A stretch of DNA of 64,000 nt from Salvator merianae (GCA_003586115.2 QVOM02000119.1:46479329-46543328); one strand, 5' to 3'. Counted from the first letter of the stretch, positions 32,401-45,150 are shown. The notes: generated from the letters alone by a model not told the origin. A program made the numbers and translations.

Positions 32401-32672
32401 GATGAATACAAACTGCCCAAAGAGGGTGTAAAATTGAAAAACTACAACTACACACTTCTGCATCTGACAGAGAAAGGAGGAAGGGGCAAGTGAAGAGAAG
32501 GTGCAGAGCCCAGGAAAAGGGCAGGGACAGTGGGGTGGCTCTGAGCTATGAGATGACACTATCACCAGTGTCACCAGAACTCTGACTAACTTCTCACCTC
32601 TCAGTACCAGTGAAGCAAGGTATAGGATCCTGTATAGTTTTTGACGTGAATGCAAGTCCCATTGCCACAAAT
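29492..32672. other. No recognised gene; small LINE tail at about 30075-30125
   Basis: ACCTTTGGGTATAAGGTGGGACAAAAACAAATAAAATAAA (30083-30122) is the 3' tail of an L2-like LINE. Near 30263 GGCTGTGTTCACATGTAG resembles a TIR but no partner was found. Positions 31960-32230 are G+C-richer and unclassified. The rest is unassigned. Confidence 0.45.
30929..31249 (-). CDS. Open frame of unknown nature
   Basis: A 106-codon frame from an ATG at 31247-31249, and open about 11 codons further upstream. It has fairly protein-like composition, with four cysteines in a CHVNDHTCDLDFCP segment and few low-complexity runs. I recognise no family. It has no clear splice acceptor, Kozak context or poly(A) signal, and it lies in otherwise non-coding DNA. 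It could be a retropseudogene piece, an exon or chance. Confidence 0.13.
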   Translation of the reverse strand: MVLNELGCIHILQKATKKVFQKHRKDGSVWPSSSHSILQMFTKEGRADCHVNDHTCDLDFCPTNVQKSEQTEKDQYCQVFHLARPAVTDIKGWVRGRQGTAECKKN

Positions 32673-33001
32673 AGTGCCTTTCCACACTTTCTACTGTGGA
32701 ATGTTTGCAAATGAACACTCCATTGTGGAACAGGCCACACAGTCTGACATCCATTCATGCTGCGAAGGCTGGAACATCCTGGCAATGAGCTACCAGCACT
32801 GGGGAAACATCCAGTTCCTGCCATGGTGATGAGGCATGTGCAGTGTTTGCACCCAGAAGAAGGTGTGACAGCTGTGTATTGGGAGCAGCCCAGCTGTTCC
32901 CAGTACAGCTGTGGAGCCCGCTCACAATTGCAAGGGTCTCTGCAAGGTAAAGACATGCCTCACTAGTGGGCGTCTGCACACTCATTAGTGAAAAGTGCAA
33001 A
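32673..33001 (+). mobile_element. Interspersed repeat X, copy 2
   Basis: The shorter relative of 25440-25866, sharing GGAATGTTTGCAAATGAACACTCC, GCTGGAACATCCTGGCAATG, CACTGGGGAAACATCCAGTT, AGAAGGTGTGACAGC and CATTAGTGAAAAGTGCAAAC in the same order. It lacks about 100 bp present in copy 1. Minus-strand frames of 120-166 codons across it are accidental. Confidence 0.65.
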
Positions 33002-35590
33002 CAGGTCTGTGGTCTCTGGCACCATCTGGTTCTGGCACCAAGGTTCTGATGAGGGCAATAAGGTCTATATACACAGACTCCCATGTGCACCTTCCAGATC
33101 CCATTCTGATGCAGATGATACCTTACATATATTTGTGCTAACCAGCCATAGGCCTCTATGGTAGAATTTCCAGCTTCTATGCAACATGTAGCAACTTCCA
33201 ATTACATCATTATGGCTCTGCATCACTCCTGCTCATGCTTAGACTTCCAACAGTCACACTGCAGCTGAAGCAGTGTAAAGGATATAGATATAGATATAGA
33301 TTCTACCAGTACTTGTAGTGACATCACAGTTTGTGAACTTTTTTCTCTGAATAATTAAAAGCTTTTAAATGAATATACTTTTTTTCATGAATCCAGGAAC
33401 GTTACGTCTCTAAGCATCTCCTTTCCCAAGGATTATTAGTTGTCTATATTTTCTCCATTTAGAGTCACCTTTTTGAGGGTTATTGGCCATATTCTAGAAG
33501 CAGCATTATGGAAATGTTAGCAGCTGCTGTACTGCACTGTTCAGAGAATTAACACATCATGCCCATTATCCAGAACAGAAGTAGAATTTTAATGAAGTAC
33601 AGAAACTACAAGCAAATTGACCTCTAACTTCATCAGAAAAAAAGACTGAAAAACATAACTTCATTGGAGAAAACATGTAGTTTCTATCAGAATCACCTGG
33701 CCAGGACTTTGTGAAGGGCAGGTTTTCTTTATTAACAGAGAATGAATCTCATTTCACAGCATGTACTAGGAAGGGCTGACAAAGACAGCTCGCCCATTAT
33801 CTGCTGTTATTAAATCTTAGAACTGTTTTTCATGTTGGTATGACAGGGGAAATTACAAAGTTAAAGAAATGGTCAATATGAAATTAGAAATTAAAGGACA
33901 AATCTTGGTTTTGTATTGCTCTGAAGTGCCATAAAATGTTGTGTGGGGTGTATAGAAATTCATATACTCCCAATAACCATTCCTATTTTACAGATCTCAG
34001 TTTTCTGGTACCTATCTCAGGCAAAACACAGTCGTCAATTATCTGTTTATTGACTTTGTGAGGTTGTTGGAAATTATGGGTTGTAGCTGACTAACAAAGC
34101 CATCTAGATCTCTTACTACAACTCTGATTATGGAATATCTTCCCCCTAAGATTGTCTCCCTAAGATGTGGCTAGTACCAATGTTATTCACTTTTTGGTAC
34201 CAGCAGAAAAATCTCCCACTTTTTCCAAGTTGGATGGTAGGGAATTTGGATATGAATCCATCTAGTTCAGTAGTTGTTGTTGTTTTTTTAAAAAAAAGAT
34301 GAAGTGAACATTGTTTATTTTGTATTAAAGTACTGACTGCAGGGGTGTAGCTAGGGTGGAATGGATTTTGTTAAAGAAAGCAAGGTAATACATTCATACT
34401 CCTCATGTAGGGTCCATTAATGAACAAAAACCAAGCTCAGCAGCCAGCCAGTCACCCCCAGCTTTCCTTTGCTTCCAGATATTTCCCTGATGATGAATTT
34501 ATTAGCTGCTTCTCCATTACACTGTGGAGACGCCATTCCCAATCCCCTGGCAAAATGTATATCCATTGCTCACTATGTCAGAGCACCTGGAGAGAAGTGT
34601 TTTCTCCGGGTGCTGGTCCCTATGGTTATCTTGTCACATTTCATTATACCCAGAGAGACATCTGCACCTGGGCAGCACGGGAAAAGTGTGAGGTTCTGTC
34701 AGTCGCATTCTGGCCAGCAGTAGCAAAAATCTCTAGCAGCTTTGGCTAGGGTGGGTGGAGGAAGCATCTTCCCCCAGCCATCTTACTGGTATGAATGGAG
34801 ACGCAGAAACTGTGAGTTTCTTTTGCTATGTGACCACCTATGGAATTGCTTGCCAATGATGGCTTGGATATTCAAGTTATTTTATTTTTAAAAATGAATA
34901 AATGTGAAAGTTAGAGATCTGGCAATGTCTGTGCCCCTCAAAATAAAACCTGCATTGTGGAACATCTGAGCAAGCCATGCTAAGGAATAGTCCTCACGAC
35001 CTGGGAAGTGAAGTCCTGTCTCCTCAGAATTGCATGATTCTTTAAGCATCTCAAGAAAAACATAGGTGGGGTAACTGGCATGAATTTGGGGTGGCCATTA
35101 TTCAGGGCTGGGTTGATTAGCTACCCCTCTAAAAGAAAAAGCTCTCTGAAAGGCCAATATATAGAACTGGGCTAATCATTTCAAAATGCTGGTTTCATGG
35201 GCCTATCAGATGCCAGCCTTTTAGACATTCAGTTTTCACAGTGGCTTTCTGACTCTCTAATACCCTGGAATTGATTGACTAGTTTGAATGCTCAGTGCTC
35301 TGGTGCAAGAGCATCCTTTGTTTTAATTGTGAAACAGTTTCTTTGTTCTTGAGTTCTTCAGCCTATCCACCATTTATCTAAACTGAATTCAAAACTTTTA
35401 TATCTCAACTTTTCCATATGCTTAAATCAGGGTGGTTTCCCAGATCATCCTGAACTGCAGCTCCCAGGAATGGAATGCTGGAAATGGAATGCAGCAGTCA
35501 GGGAACACTTGGAGGAATACAAATTGAACAACCCTTTGAATGGGCCATAAATATTCCATAACAAACATCCAATGGCATTTATTTCACTAT
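33002..35590. other. No gene recognised; (GATATA)n at 33280-33301
   Basis: There is a short GATATA repeat at 33280-33301 and a T/A-run near 34285-34297. A LINE-like tail (AAAATGAATAAATG) lies near 34885-34903. At 34420-34750 a G+C-richer patch has no assigned family. Around 35440-35500 is a short interspersed fragment with GAACTGCAGCTCCCAGGAATG. Confidence 0.45.
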
Positions 35591-35680
35591 GGCTGCATCC
35601 AGATGTCATTTTTTTAGTCCACTATATTTGGATATTCCAGAATAAAGCATGGAATAAGTAAGTGATGTCTGGATGCAGCC
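35591..35680. mobile_element. GGCTGCATCC foldback element, copy 4 (internally deleted)
   Basis: 90-bp version with intact ends GGCTGCATCCAGATGTCA and GTGATGTCTGGATGCAGCC, but most of the second arm is missing (…CCAGAATAAAGCATGGAATAAGTAAG…). Flanks are TAT/TAC. The deletion inside a palindrome is what is expected from hairpin slippage. Confidence 0.85.
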
Positions 35681-35698
35681 TACATGGACTGCTAATAG

Positions 35699-35775
35699 CT
35701 CCCTCCCTCCCTCCCTCCCTCCCTCCCTCCCTCCCTCCCTCCCTTCCTTCCTTCCTTCCTTCCTTCCTTCCTTCC
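35699..35775. repeat. (CCCT)n-(CCTT)n compound microsatellite
   Basis: About eleven CCCT units followed by about eight CCTT units, starting 19 bp after the foldback element. It produces Leu-Pro-Ser reading frames without meaning. Confidence 0.97.
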
Positions 35776-36487
35776 ATGCCTTATATGTCCTTTGATATTA
35801 TTGGACAGTTAGCATTAAAGCGCAACAAGAAAGATGAGAATGTTCTCTAGCTAATGTGTCATGGTTAAATCTAATGAAGCTGAAAACTCTTGACTAATAT
35901 ATCTTCTTCCTTTTAATGATATTCTTTAAAGTAGACTGTGCAGATTTAAGAATGGTAGTTTGAAAAACAAGTCTGAAGCAGCATCATAGTTGATGATAAC
36001 TTTTTCTTCCTCAAGGCACCATTTTTCAAACCATGTTCCATGGAATCCTAGGACTCTTGAAAGTTTGTCTATTTTTTTTTTTAAATAATGATAATAAAAA
36101 TAATAGAATACAAAGGCTTTGAAAAATCAGCTTGCCCTCCCCTGTCTGCCTTTTCCTGCAGTGCCCAACATGAGGGAGCATTGGAATGTTTGGGATGTAC
36201 TCCCAATTCTGAAAAGGTGCATATTTTGGAAGCATGATGGAACTCTTTAGGTAATTTCTCCATCCTTGATCTCAGTGCAACCACCTGTGTTTATTGTATT
36301 TTTTTTTTGTTTTTAAATTATGTCTGTGAGCTTGATTCTTCTTCCGTTTAAAATGTTTCTATTGAGTCTTCTATACCTCGAGTTGTTAAGAAGTAGGTGG
36401 AATATAAGTAGACAAACAAAGGTAGATCTTAGCTTGAAATAAGCTGCAATTAATTGTAAGAAAACTATATCAGTGCTTTCTCCTCAG

Positions 36488-37895
36488 ACATAGACTAATA
36501 GAATACTTGACTGGGAGGGGGTCTTAAAGATCATCCAGTTTAATCCCCTGTTCCATGCAGGAAACAGGCAAGCCATCTCTAACAGCTGACCACCCACCCT
36601 CTGCTTGAAAACCTCAAGTGAGGTGGAAACCACAGAAAAGTGATGAAGACTGTTCTATTACTTAATATCTCTTGTAGCCAAGAAATCTTTCCTAAAGTCT
36701 ATTCTTAATCTCCCTTAATTACATTCCATTGGTCCTGGTCCTGCACTCAAGAACTTCAGAGAACATATATGGACTCTGTTGCATATGATAGGCTTTAAGA
36801 AAGCTCTCCTACCTTGCAGACAGCTCTCCTACTTCTCCCCAGCCCTCTCCCTTTAAAGTTGATCATACTTTGTTCTTTCAGTTGTTCCTCACAGGATTAC
36901 CTCTCAAAACTCTGGCCATCTTAGTAGTCCATCTCTGACCTAATTCCAATTTATTTATTTTGGTATGTGGTGCCCAGGATTGTGCTCCAAGTGCACTCAA
37001 ATCAATGCATAATGCAGTGGATATAATACCTCCAGTGATTTGTATACAAACCTTCTGTTAATGGAACCCAAGGTGGGATTGGACCACCCTGCTGGTTCCT
37101 GTTCATGCAGTGTTCCATTATGATTGCTAGATCTTTTTCATGGATACAATAAATAAAGTTCAGTTTCTTCTCTCTTGTCTTGGTAGCTTGGATCAACCTC
37201 AGTGCAAGCCTTCAAACTTAATTGCCTTGAATTCCATCTTGTTTGTTTTGACCCAGTGCTTAGGCCTCTGTTTGCTGATTCTCCTACAGATGTCGTCTGT
37301 ACATTTGGCAGCGTCTCCCTTCCACTTCTTGCTTTAGATTTTTTATGAAAATATTGAAGAGCACAGGGCTTAAAACAGAGTCCACTTGTTACTTCCCCAC
37401 TGGTGCAAAGCCATTTATGAACACACTTTTGGTATTAGCATTCATCCAACTCCAAAACTACTTCATATCTCTACTTTCTAGCCCACATTTTATCATCATT
37501 TCCTCAGGGGTAGGTTGAGAAACTTCACTAAATGCTTTACTGAGATCCAAGTACACTATGCCTACCAAGCCAGTCACTTTATCATAAAAATAAATCTGAT
37601 TTGTCTGACATGATTTATTACACACAGAAACCCATGCTGGCTTCTTGCAGTTCTACTGTTTTTTTAAAGTGTTTGATAAGTTCTTTAGAACTTTTCCCAG
37701 TGCAGACATTAGGCTAACTGCTTGGCAGTTTCCAGAGTCTTTCTTCTTCCACTTTTGGGTATTGGGACTATGTTTGCTCTCCTTCAGTCTTGCAACACAG
37801 TGCAATTCCTCTGGGACCGATAAAGTGTACCACCAGTGGCTCTGAGATCACCAACCTCCCTCAGTACCCTAGGATGCAATTCATCAGGTACTATC
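36488..37895 (-). mobile_element. Old CR1/L3-like LINE, about 1.4 kb
   Basis: On the plus strand it shows the complement of a CR1-clade element. It starts at the 3' end with GGGAGGGGGTCTTAAAGATCATCCAGTTTAATCCCCTG. It continues through GCCATCTCTGACCTAATTCCAATTTATTT and GGTGCCCAGGATTGTGCTCC to AATTCCATCTTGTTTGTTTTGACCC. The last part is CACTAAATGCTTTACTGAGATCCAAGTACACTATG and GAAACCCATGCTGGCTTCTTGCAG. These correspond to the RT C-terminal region read backwards. Every reading frame is broken. It differs clearly from the CR1 copies at 3031 and 5400, so it is a separate, older subfamily. Confidence 0.7.
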
Positions 37896-40208
37896 AGAAG
37901 GAGAATTTTATATTACAGGATAAATTGATTTGGTGGGGATCCACCACATGAAACAGAGATAGTGATGCTGAGGGAGATAATAGTGGTGTTGAAAGTCAGA
38001 AGTGGAAACCATTTGGGAAATTCCTGTAGATTCTTCCAAACTCAGCAAAATAACTTTAGTTCTTCATCAGTTGCCAGGTGTGATATTACATGACATCCTT
38101 GCCATAAACTGTGTTTGACCTCATCCCATGGGTGGGAAGAGTTTAGGTGGGAAACAATTGTTGCTGGGAAGACTTTGGATTGTCATTAGGCAGATATCCT
38201 GTTTAGGCAGGAGAATTTCTCTCAGTGACTGGACGCTGTATATGCTGTAAATATATAAATAGGGTGACTCCTGAGGCAGAGCACTCTCAATGTAAATAAG
38301 TTGTTGTTGCATTACTTGCTGTTTAATCAACCTTTGGGCCTTTTTCAAGTGTGGTCCCTTTTATCCAGCTTTTGCCAGCATCATACCAATATTGCTGGCC
38401 TTTGACTTTCCCAGCAGACATACTAGCGTTCCTGTACAGCGCTTACCTGTGAGCTTTCCCTGTGTTGACACTTAGTCTCTTTGTCTAGTTAAAATGTTTT
38501 GAACATTCATGCTGCTGGGAGGCTACTGTTCATAGTTTAGTCTATTACATATAAAGATGTTGCTCACATTGGCTACATTTAATGAGCCTGGAGAGATATT
38601 TTGACATTTAGCGCAGTCTTCCAGTAAGTAGATAATTATGAAGGAAATTTTGAACAAGACACCTGTTAAGCAAAATGTGAAAGACATTACTTGGTAAATA
38701 ACCATGGTAATTAAAGCTTTGTTTGTGCTGATTTATTTTGTTACCTCGTTCCCACCCATTCTCATCAGCACTCAGTGCTGGGCTTGTATGTGAACTCCCA
38801 GTCATGCATGCTGTGAAAAAGACCTTTAAAAGCAATAAAAAAGTCTTTTCAAGTTTTTGTAGCTTTATATTTATTTCATCAAGAAGTACTTGGCAATGTG
38901 TTTAATGTGAAGTATTGCAGATTTAAAGCCTATTTATGGGCCAGTGCCATTCTTATTGGCGATGTTGTAGATAAAAGGAGAAACATTAAAATTGTGAGCA
39001 ATCTCCCTTAAAGAGCCTATTTGTTCACACTCTCTTCTAAAATGCTGTCATTTCACTGTAAGTTTCCACAGTGGAACAATTAGAGCTTCCCGCATCCAAA
39101 GAACCCCTGTTGTAGCTGCTTCCAAGAATTGCCTTTGTCCACAGCCTGACCTGCTGATGCAATACTCAGTTTAACAATAATTAATCTCTGTGCCTCTGAA
39201 GGTAGAATCTTGTAATCTTGTTCTCTGAAGAAAAAATTGTACAATTTCCTTGATTGCCAGAGTTCACGGCAGTCCAGATCTTTTTGTTCACCATTGTACT
39301 CCTCTCCTCAACACTTTAAACTGCCACCCTACTGTCATCAGTGACAATGTGCCTTTTCCCATACTCTTCCAAAAGAAATTTTCCTACTTGAAGCTCTCTT
39401 CATCTACTGACTACCATCTGTCTTTTGTCCCTTATCATTGCTATCTACCTGCACAAAAACTTAGTTCTTCACTCTCAGGTGCCTGGAGGACTTTGAACAT
39501 TTAATCAATGACTTTCTACCTCTATCAGTTAGGCTGCTTTCATTTAACTCCTATCCGCCTATCTTTGCTCCCATGTATTGCGATATGTACTCTGGGACTA
39601 CTGTCAGTGGCAATGGCCCCATGATACGGTGAGTGGTAATGAAAGGGGAGGAAAACTGTGAATTTTTTTTTTTTCAGAATAGGAGCAATTACTTCACCTC
39701 TCGGTACCTCCTTCTGACTCTGGGAAGTGGATAAGGTGATAATGACAATTTTAATTTTGTTTGTGCCTGAATCCACACGTGGGAAATGGAATGATACCCG
39801 GGTGAACAGAGGACGTTTCATGGAACACAGTCTTTGATGTCATGCTCTAAATCTGCCCCAAAGATCTGAGAAAACGTCCTTTCAGGACAGCAGAACAAAT
39901 AGCCCTGAGGATGCTTCTATGGCACTGTGTGCAATGCTGATGGTGTATGCCACCTCTGAACACCTTTTTTGAGGGTGGACACACCTGTCTTGTGGACATG
40001 GTAGAGAAGCAGGAGGAGAACATTGAGAATACAAGTACTCAGTGTGAGTATCTGGTTTCAAAAAGCAACTTAATAGAAAGAAATCTTGGCTTGAGTATCT
40101 GGTTTCAAACAACCTGAGAAATTAGTTTGTCTTTTTTTAAAAACAACAACAACATGGCAGGTGAAGGGAGGAATACTTGCTTTGGGGAGAAGAAGATATT
40201 CTGTCTCC
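37896..40208. other. No gene recognised
   Basis: Mixed A+T-rich sequence without recognised transposons or exons. Short T/A homopolymers lie near 39665 and 40130. Confidence 0.5.
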
Positions 40209-40210
40209 CT

Positions 40211-40634
40211 CTAGTAAGTAGTCTGCAAACCATGTCTTACAAGGAACAGTTAAGGATCTAGGGATGTTTAGCCTGCAGAAGAGAAGACTAAGAGGAGACG
40301 TGGTAGCTGTTTTCAAGTATCTGAAGGGTTGTCACAGTGCAGAGGGGTTGGCCCTATTCTCACTTACACAAGAAGGAAGGACTAGAAACAATGGGATGAA
40401 ACTCCAAGGGAGTAGATACAGGCTAGATATTAGAAAAAAAACTTTCTGATGGTAAGTGCAATCAGTCAAAGGAATAGGTTGCCACAGGAGGTGGTGAGCT
40501 CTCCTTCACTGGAGGTCTTCAAGGAGAGGCTGGACAGACATCTGTGTGGGATGGTTTTGTGAATCCTGTATTGAGCAGGGGGTTGAACTCGATGACTCTG
40601 GAGGTCCCTTCCAACACTGTGATTCTATGATTCT
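40211..40634 (+). mobile_element. CR1 LINE 3' end, plus strand, well preserved
   Basis: The coding end reads SLQKRRLRGDVVAVFKYLKG (from about 40270). It is followed by LTQEGRTRNNGMKLQG, then degenerate coding, then a 3' part ending GAGGTCCCTTCCAACACTGTGATTCTATGATTCT. The terminal ATTCTATG-type direct repeats are the hallmark of the CR1 3' end. One frameshift or stop near 40449 breaks the frame after RKKTF. It is 5'-truncated. Confidence 0.92.
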
Positions 40635-41209
40635 CTAGGTCTTCCACCAAACCACTAGCTCATATTTGGATGTGCACACTCATGTGCTTACTAATGCACC
40701 CTTTCACTCAATTGCTTTAGAAAACTTGTGAAAGGAATCAGTTGAGTGTTTTCCCACATATTCTCTTGCTTTCATTCAAAACCTTTCCAAAGCCATGAAC
40801 AAACAGATGCAAAAGTGGGTCCATGTGCGCATGCATGCACATGAGCATCAGAAAAATTCTTGCTTGCTTGTTTTCAAACACTCTCTGAAGCAAGTGGGAG
40901 AGCATGCCTGCACATATGGCAGGGAGAGGAAAGAAGATGTGGAACAAGGGAAGAAGGAAAGTAGCTCATTTGCAAGGTCTTTCTAATGTATTTGAGCTTA
41001 AGCTTTAGGTTGAATTACTGGAAAAATATACCTAGTTGGAGTTATGTGTAACTGAAATCTCTGTCAACGGAAGGAAAATAACAAAACAAACTTTTGTTAG
41101 TTTTTAAGAAAAATGTTAAACATTATATATCAGATGGTTGAAGTATTTTATAAAGTTAAAGCTCAAAACAATCTAGAAGAAAAAGACTTACACTAGGAAG
41201 TAAGCACAA
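40635..41209. other. No gene recognised
   Basis: A+T-rich sequence with no recognised repeat or exon. Confidence 0.5.
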
Positions 41210-42321
41210 GGGTGTGATCAGGCATCATAGGGTTAATCTGTATGGGGGAGGGAACAAGGATCAAGTACATGTTCTGGTCATTCCCACATCTGTATTATAA
41301 CATGGACTCACTATGGAGTTGCTCATTCCCACTCATTTTTCTTGTGCTTGACACGTGGAAACTGTACCTTCCTCTCTTCACCCCTCACCAAATTCAACTC
41401 CCTATGCAGTCAGTGACTGGATGCAGTCCCAGTATTCAAATCAATATTTGTGATGGTAAAGTTAGTGGTCAGCAAGTGGATTCCACCTCCCCTTCCCCCC
41501 AGATATCCCCGATGACATGTTTTCCACAATGAAGTTGCATAGTGTGAACGGCAAAGTTGATGGTAATGTGGGTCATTGTTGGGGTAACAGGACCGCACCT
41601 CCAAACAGGTGCATCATGCACCCCCACCCCAATGTTCTCGAAGTAGACTGATAGTTGTACTATGCTGTTTGCGCTAGAGCTATTGAAGCACAATGCTAGT
41701 TTTATGTAAAAATCCTCTTTTAATGAAAGGAAACATTGTTTCCCTTGTCCATTGCCAAAGGAAAAGGGAGGAGACATTGTGTACTTCTCCTTACAGGGTC
41801 TGGAGAGAAAGGAGGAGGCATGCATTTTGAGAATGGACTGTGGGGCCCAGCCAACTGTGGAACAAAGTGTTGTCCAAGGCAAATGAAGTGCTACTTCTAG
41901 TGTCTTCTCTTCTATTAAAAAAATCAAACAGTTTGAAGGTGTGAAATAGGACAACACAGTCAAAAGCAGGAAATATATACCCATTGTTGTTCTATCTTTC
42001 CACCCCAATAGTGACATTCTCATCCTCCTGAGTATAACACCCATAACATAGTCTGTTATTGGATGGAAGGAAATGGGGAGCCCTTCCTCTGCACACCCAA
42101 AAAGTATGGTTCCCTCCCCAAACAGTCTACTCGCATGTTCTCACTGTGCAAAATAAAACAACCTAATGATCTGAAATGGGCTAAGAATTCACTTAATCTG
42201 AATGCAAAATAGTCCTAATTTGGGTAATTTAGTCCAGAAAAAGAACAGAAAGGAAATATTTTGTCAGGTCAGTTGAAATTGAAGATGGCCTGTAAATTAA
42301 ATACCATGTCTGACCACACCC
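41210..42321 (+). mobile_element. TIR element family H, copy 1 (1,112 bp)
   Basis: The left end GGGTGTGATCAGGCATCATAGG and complemented right end GGGTGTGGTCAGACATGGTA are inverted copies. Its interior aligns along its outer parts with the reverse complement of 55858-56864. Shared blocks include TTCTGGTC(A/G)TTCCCACA, TTGCTCATTCCCAC, CACCCCTC(A/G)(C/T)CAAATTC and CTCCCTATGCAGTCAG. At the other end both share ATTTACAGGCCATCTTCA. A 191-codon minus-strand frame (41469-42044) has no transposase motif. Flanks CAA/TAT give no clean duplication. Confidence 0.8.
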
Positions 42322-44970
42322 TATACTGAATTTAATGAGACTAATTTTCAGGAGATTTTGCTTAATTTGCAGCCATCTTAATAAAGTGCATTATAGTAAA
42401 CTGGATATTGTACTGTGTACTACTGTTCTTTAGTATGAGAAAAATTACAATTTAAAAAAATTGGAATTTGGTTACAGAGGATTAAATTTACCCATTACTG
42501 TGCAGTGCTGCCTAAGGCCCTTCCATCATCTGCCCCCATACCAAAAAGATATGAACAGAAGTTTCAAAGGTACTTTGATATAATATTTAGTCTCTAACTG
42601 TGGTGAGTTCTGCAGAGGAACAGGAATAAATGCTTGCCAAAAAGATTGCCTTATTGTGGTAGTTGATGACATGAAACTAGGGAACAAATAGTCCAATCAG
42701 GAAGATATTTTTAGTTTATCTAGAATAAGGTAGTCCCTTTGTTATGCAAGGCCCCTTTACAATTTTTGTGTTCAAGGGAGCCACTCTAGTCTTTGGAATT
42801 GGTGTTGGAGAAGAAAATGTAGGGTCAGATCCTTTGATAAAGCTGATTCTACCAAACAGGGGCAGGAAGGTGTTCTCTTTTATAGAAGATAGTCCTTTAT
42901 TTTGGAAAGTGTTAATTGCACAACTTTTCCAATCCTTTTCTTTGTTTTCTAATTCTGCTCAGCTCCCTCAGTGAAGACTTGAGAATGACTGGGAGAGTGT
43001 AGCAAAAACAAGTCCATGAAGTGAGGAACTGAAGTCTCAGGATGCAGCCAGCCTCAAAGAGAACCAGACTGTAACTACTATGCCTGCCTCTCTATGCTGT
43101 CATTTTGTTGTCATCACTTTGCTGTCCCTGTTTGAGTCAGGAAATGCAAATTTGGAATGGTAGCAATACCTTGGGGTTCTGTAAACAAAACTAGCTAGCT
43201 GAAAGGGGAATCCAATAAAAAAGTAGTGACTCCTATCAGGAAAACAGACTTTAATCTGCATGTGGCAAACCCAGAGAAAATGTGTCTTCTTTGCCCCAGT
43301 GGCTCCTGGTTATTTTCTCACCTGCTGACTCACCCAACCACTTTGTTTAGTGTCCTCATGCATAAGTGAAGACCGGTACATGGATGACTCCCTTGCTTTG
43401 CCTGGGACAGCAAAGATCATAGATCAAGCTTCCAGACTTAGTGGGAAGCACCAGGAATGTGGTTGTCAGTACTGCTGAGAGAAACCAGAAATGGTTAGGG
43501 GAACCAGCCCCTATCTGTGGACTGTGAGTTCTGGGTTTCCACTTCCAGGGACTTCCATGGCAGTGAGTTGCCCTGAGCTACTGGCCCCTCCAGGGTCTGA
43601 ATGCAGATCTCCTTGCACGTCTAGAAGAAATCCTCTTCTGAGTCCCTAGATATATGTAAACCTCTGCTACCCTGTCTGCCGTGTGACCCATGTTCTGAAG
43701 CATCACAAATATATTCCCTTTTCTTTATTTCCTGTATGTTTTTTTCTTCATTATTTATTATTTAAATTATTTATATACTGCTTCCCACTACCTGAATATC
43801 TGTCCCTCTCCTCATGCATCAGGGTACCAGAACCCCTGAAAAGACCTTCTAGAGTTGCCAGAGAAGTTTAAAAATCACTTTTCTTGCGCTCTGCTATTCT
43901 TTCTATACAGTTCTAGTAGGCTTCCCTTGGATTGGCTTACAGATTTAGTGATAATAGAAGTGCTGTTGGAGTGAATGCATGTGCATGTTTCCTCCCTTTC
44001 AGCAATATGGATCTGCAGTCAATAAGACTGGGAGGTCTGCTTGCTACCTAAATTACTAACTAAAAGGAGGGACCGTCCTGGCCAAGGTATTTGAAATTAG
44101 AATCAGGGGACTAGGAAAGGATTGAGCAACAGGGTAAAGCCAATTGATTGCCTGTTAAAATTCATTACTAGTGGATACTGGGAAGTGCCTGCCTGCTGCA
44201 GTATAGCTCTATGTTCTCCTTGAGTATTGATGTCCCTCATTCTTTGAAGCTTATTTAATTATGGTGACCTTGGGATAGCCCTAAAACTATCACCCTGGTT
44301 GTCAGTAACAAGCACCAGCGTGTTTAATTCATACTCAAACCTTTTGCTAGAATGGCAGAACATCTGTAAAGCTGGTGAGAATCATGAAACTGTCATGTCT
44401 TGTTCATCAGTCAAGCTTTCTGTCCTTCTCTAGGACTCTTTTCATCTTTAGGATTTCCACTCTAGGATGATCTGATTTAACTTTTTTCAGTTTCAGACCC
44501 CATATCCTCACTTTCCAATGGCAGAATATTGTCAATTGCACATACTCTTTCTCTTTTTTTTTTCTCATCAGATATGCTGCTGATCCTGGCATTAACACAA
44601 TGTTTTTTCCTGCTTGTTTTTGCTTGTTATTTCCTCCCCTGAAGTAACACATTGGCACACACTGACTGAGCCTTTCCAAATAGCACAAGTGCTTTCCTTC
44701 TCCATACATGCAAGTTTGCTTGAACTTTCCCCACAAAATAAAATTTTGACTCCTGTGTTGCTCAGACCTACTCCAATCTACCCTTAGGCTTCAGCTTTAT
44801 CAGTAAAGTAACTGTTGTTTAAAAACTCTGTTCTGACTCAACTCCATCCCTCAATTCAGCAACTTCTAGACATGTATACAGGCATGTGTGCAGAGTCTGA
44901 ATGCCTCATAACAGATCCTCTTTTCTATTCCAGCTGCACTGGAAGAGTCAAGGTGAGAGTCAGGCATCTG
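42322..44970. other. No gene recognised
   Basis: Mostly A+T-rich sequence. Near 43740-43800 the stretch TTATTTATTATTTAAATTATTTATATACTGCTTCCC is likely a minus-strand LINE tail remnant. The 109-codon minus-strand frame at 44407-44736 shows no domain. Confidence 0.45.
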
Positions 44971-44974
44971 CACT

Positions 44975-45150
44975 GTTTCTCCTAAATTGGATGAAATTGA
45001 GTGTCAACAGCATGCTGATGGCATCTCACTCCAAATCTCTTGATGACTGCTCCCCATGGCTTTGTATAGATGTTAAAGAACATAGAAGTTTAGATTTACC
45101 CCGGGGGACCTCACAGGACTATTCACTGGCATCACAATTCCAGACAAAAC
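44975..45150 (-). mobile_element. L2-like LINE fragment, RT active-site region
   Basis: The plus strand reads GTGTCAACAGCATGCTGATGGCATCTCACTCCAAATCTCTTGATGACTGCTCCCCATGGCTTTGTATAGATGTTAAAGAACAT … GGGGGACCTCACAGG. This is the complement of the L2-like segment that runs from SCGVPQGSILSPMLFN to the YADD box. Here the translation is degenerate (HLYKAMGSSHQEIWSEMPSAC) and the catalytic YADD is lost. It is a short dead fragment. Confidence 0.55.

Noticed and set aside
35662..35850. Leu-Pro-Ser repeat protein
   Set aside because: It is a translation of the CCCT/CCTT microsatellite.
41469..42044. 191-codon minus-strand frame inside a TIR element, possible transposase
   Set aside because: No DDE-type spacing, helix-turn-helix or Myb-like motif is visible, and the other copy of the element (55858) does not preserve the frame.
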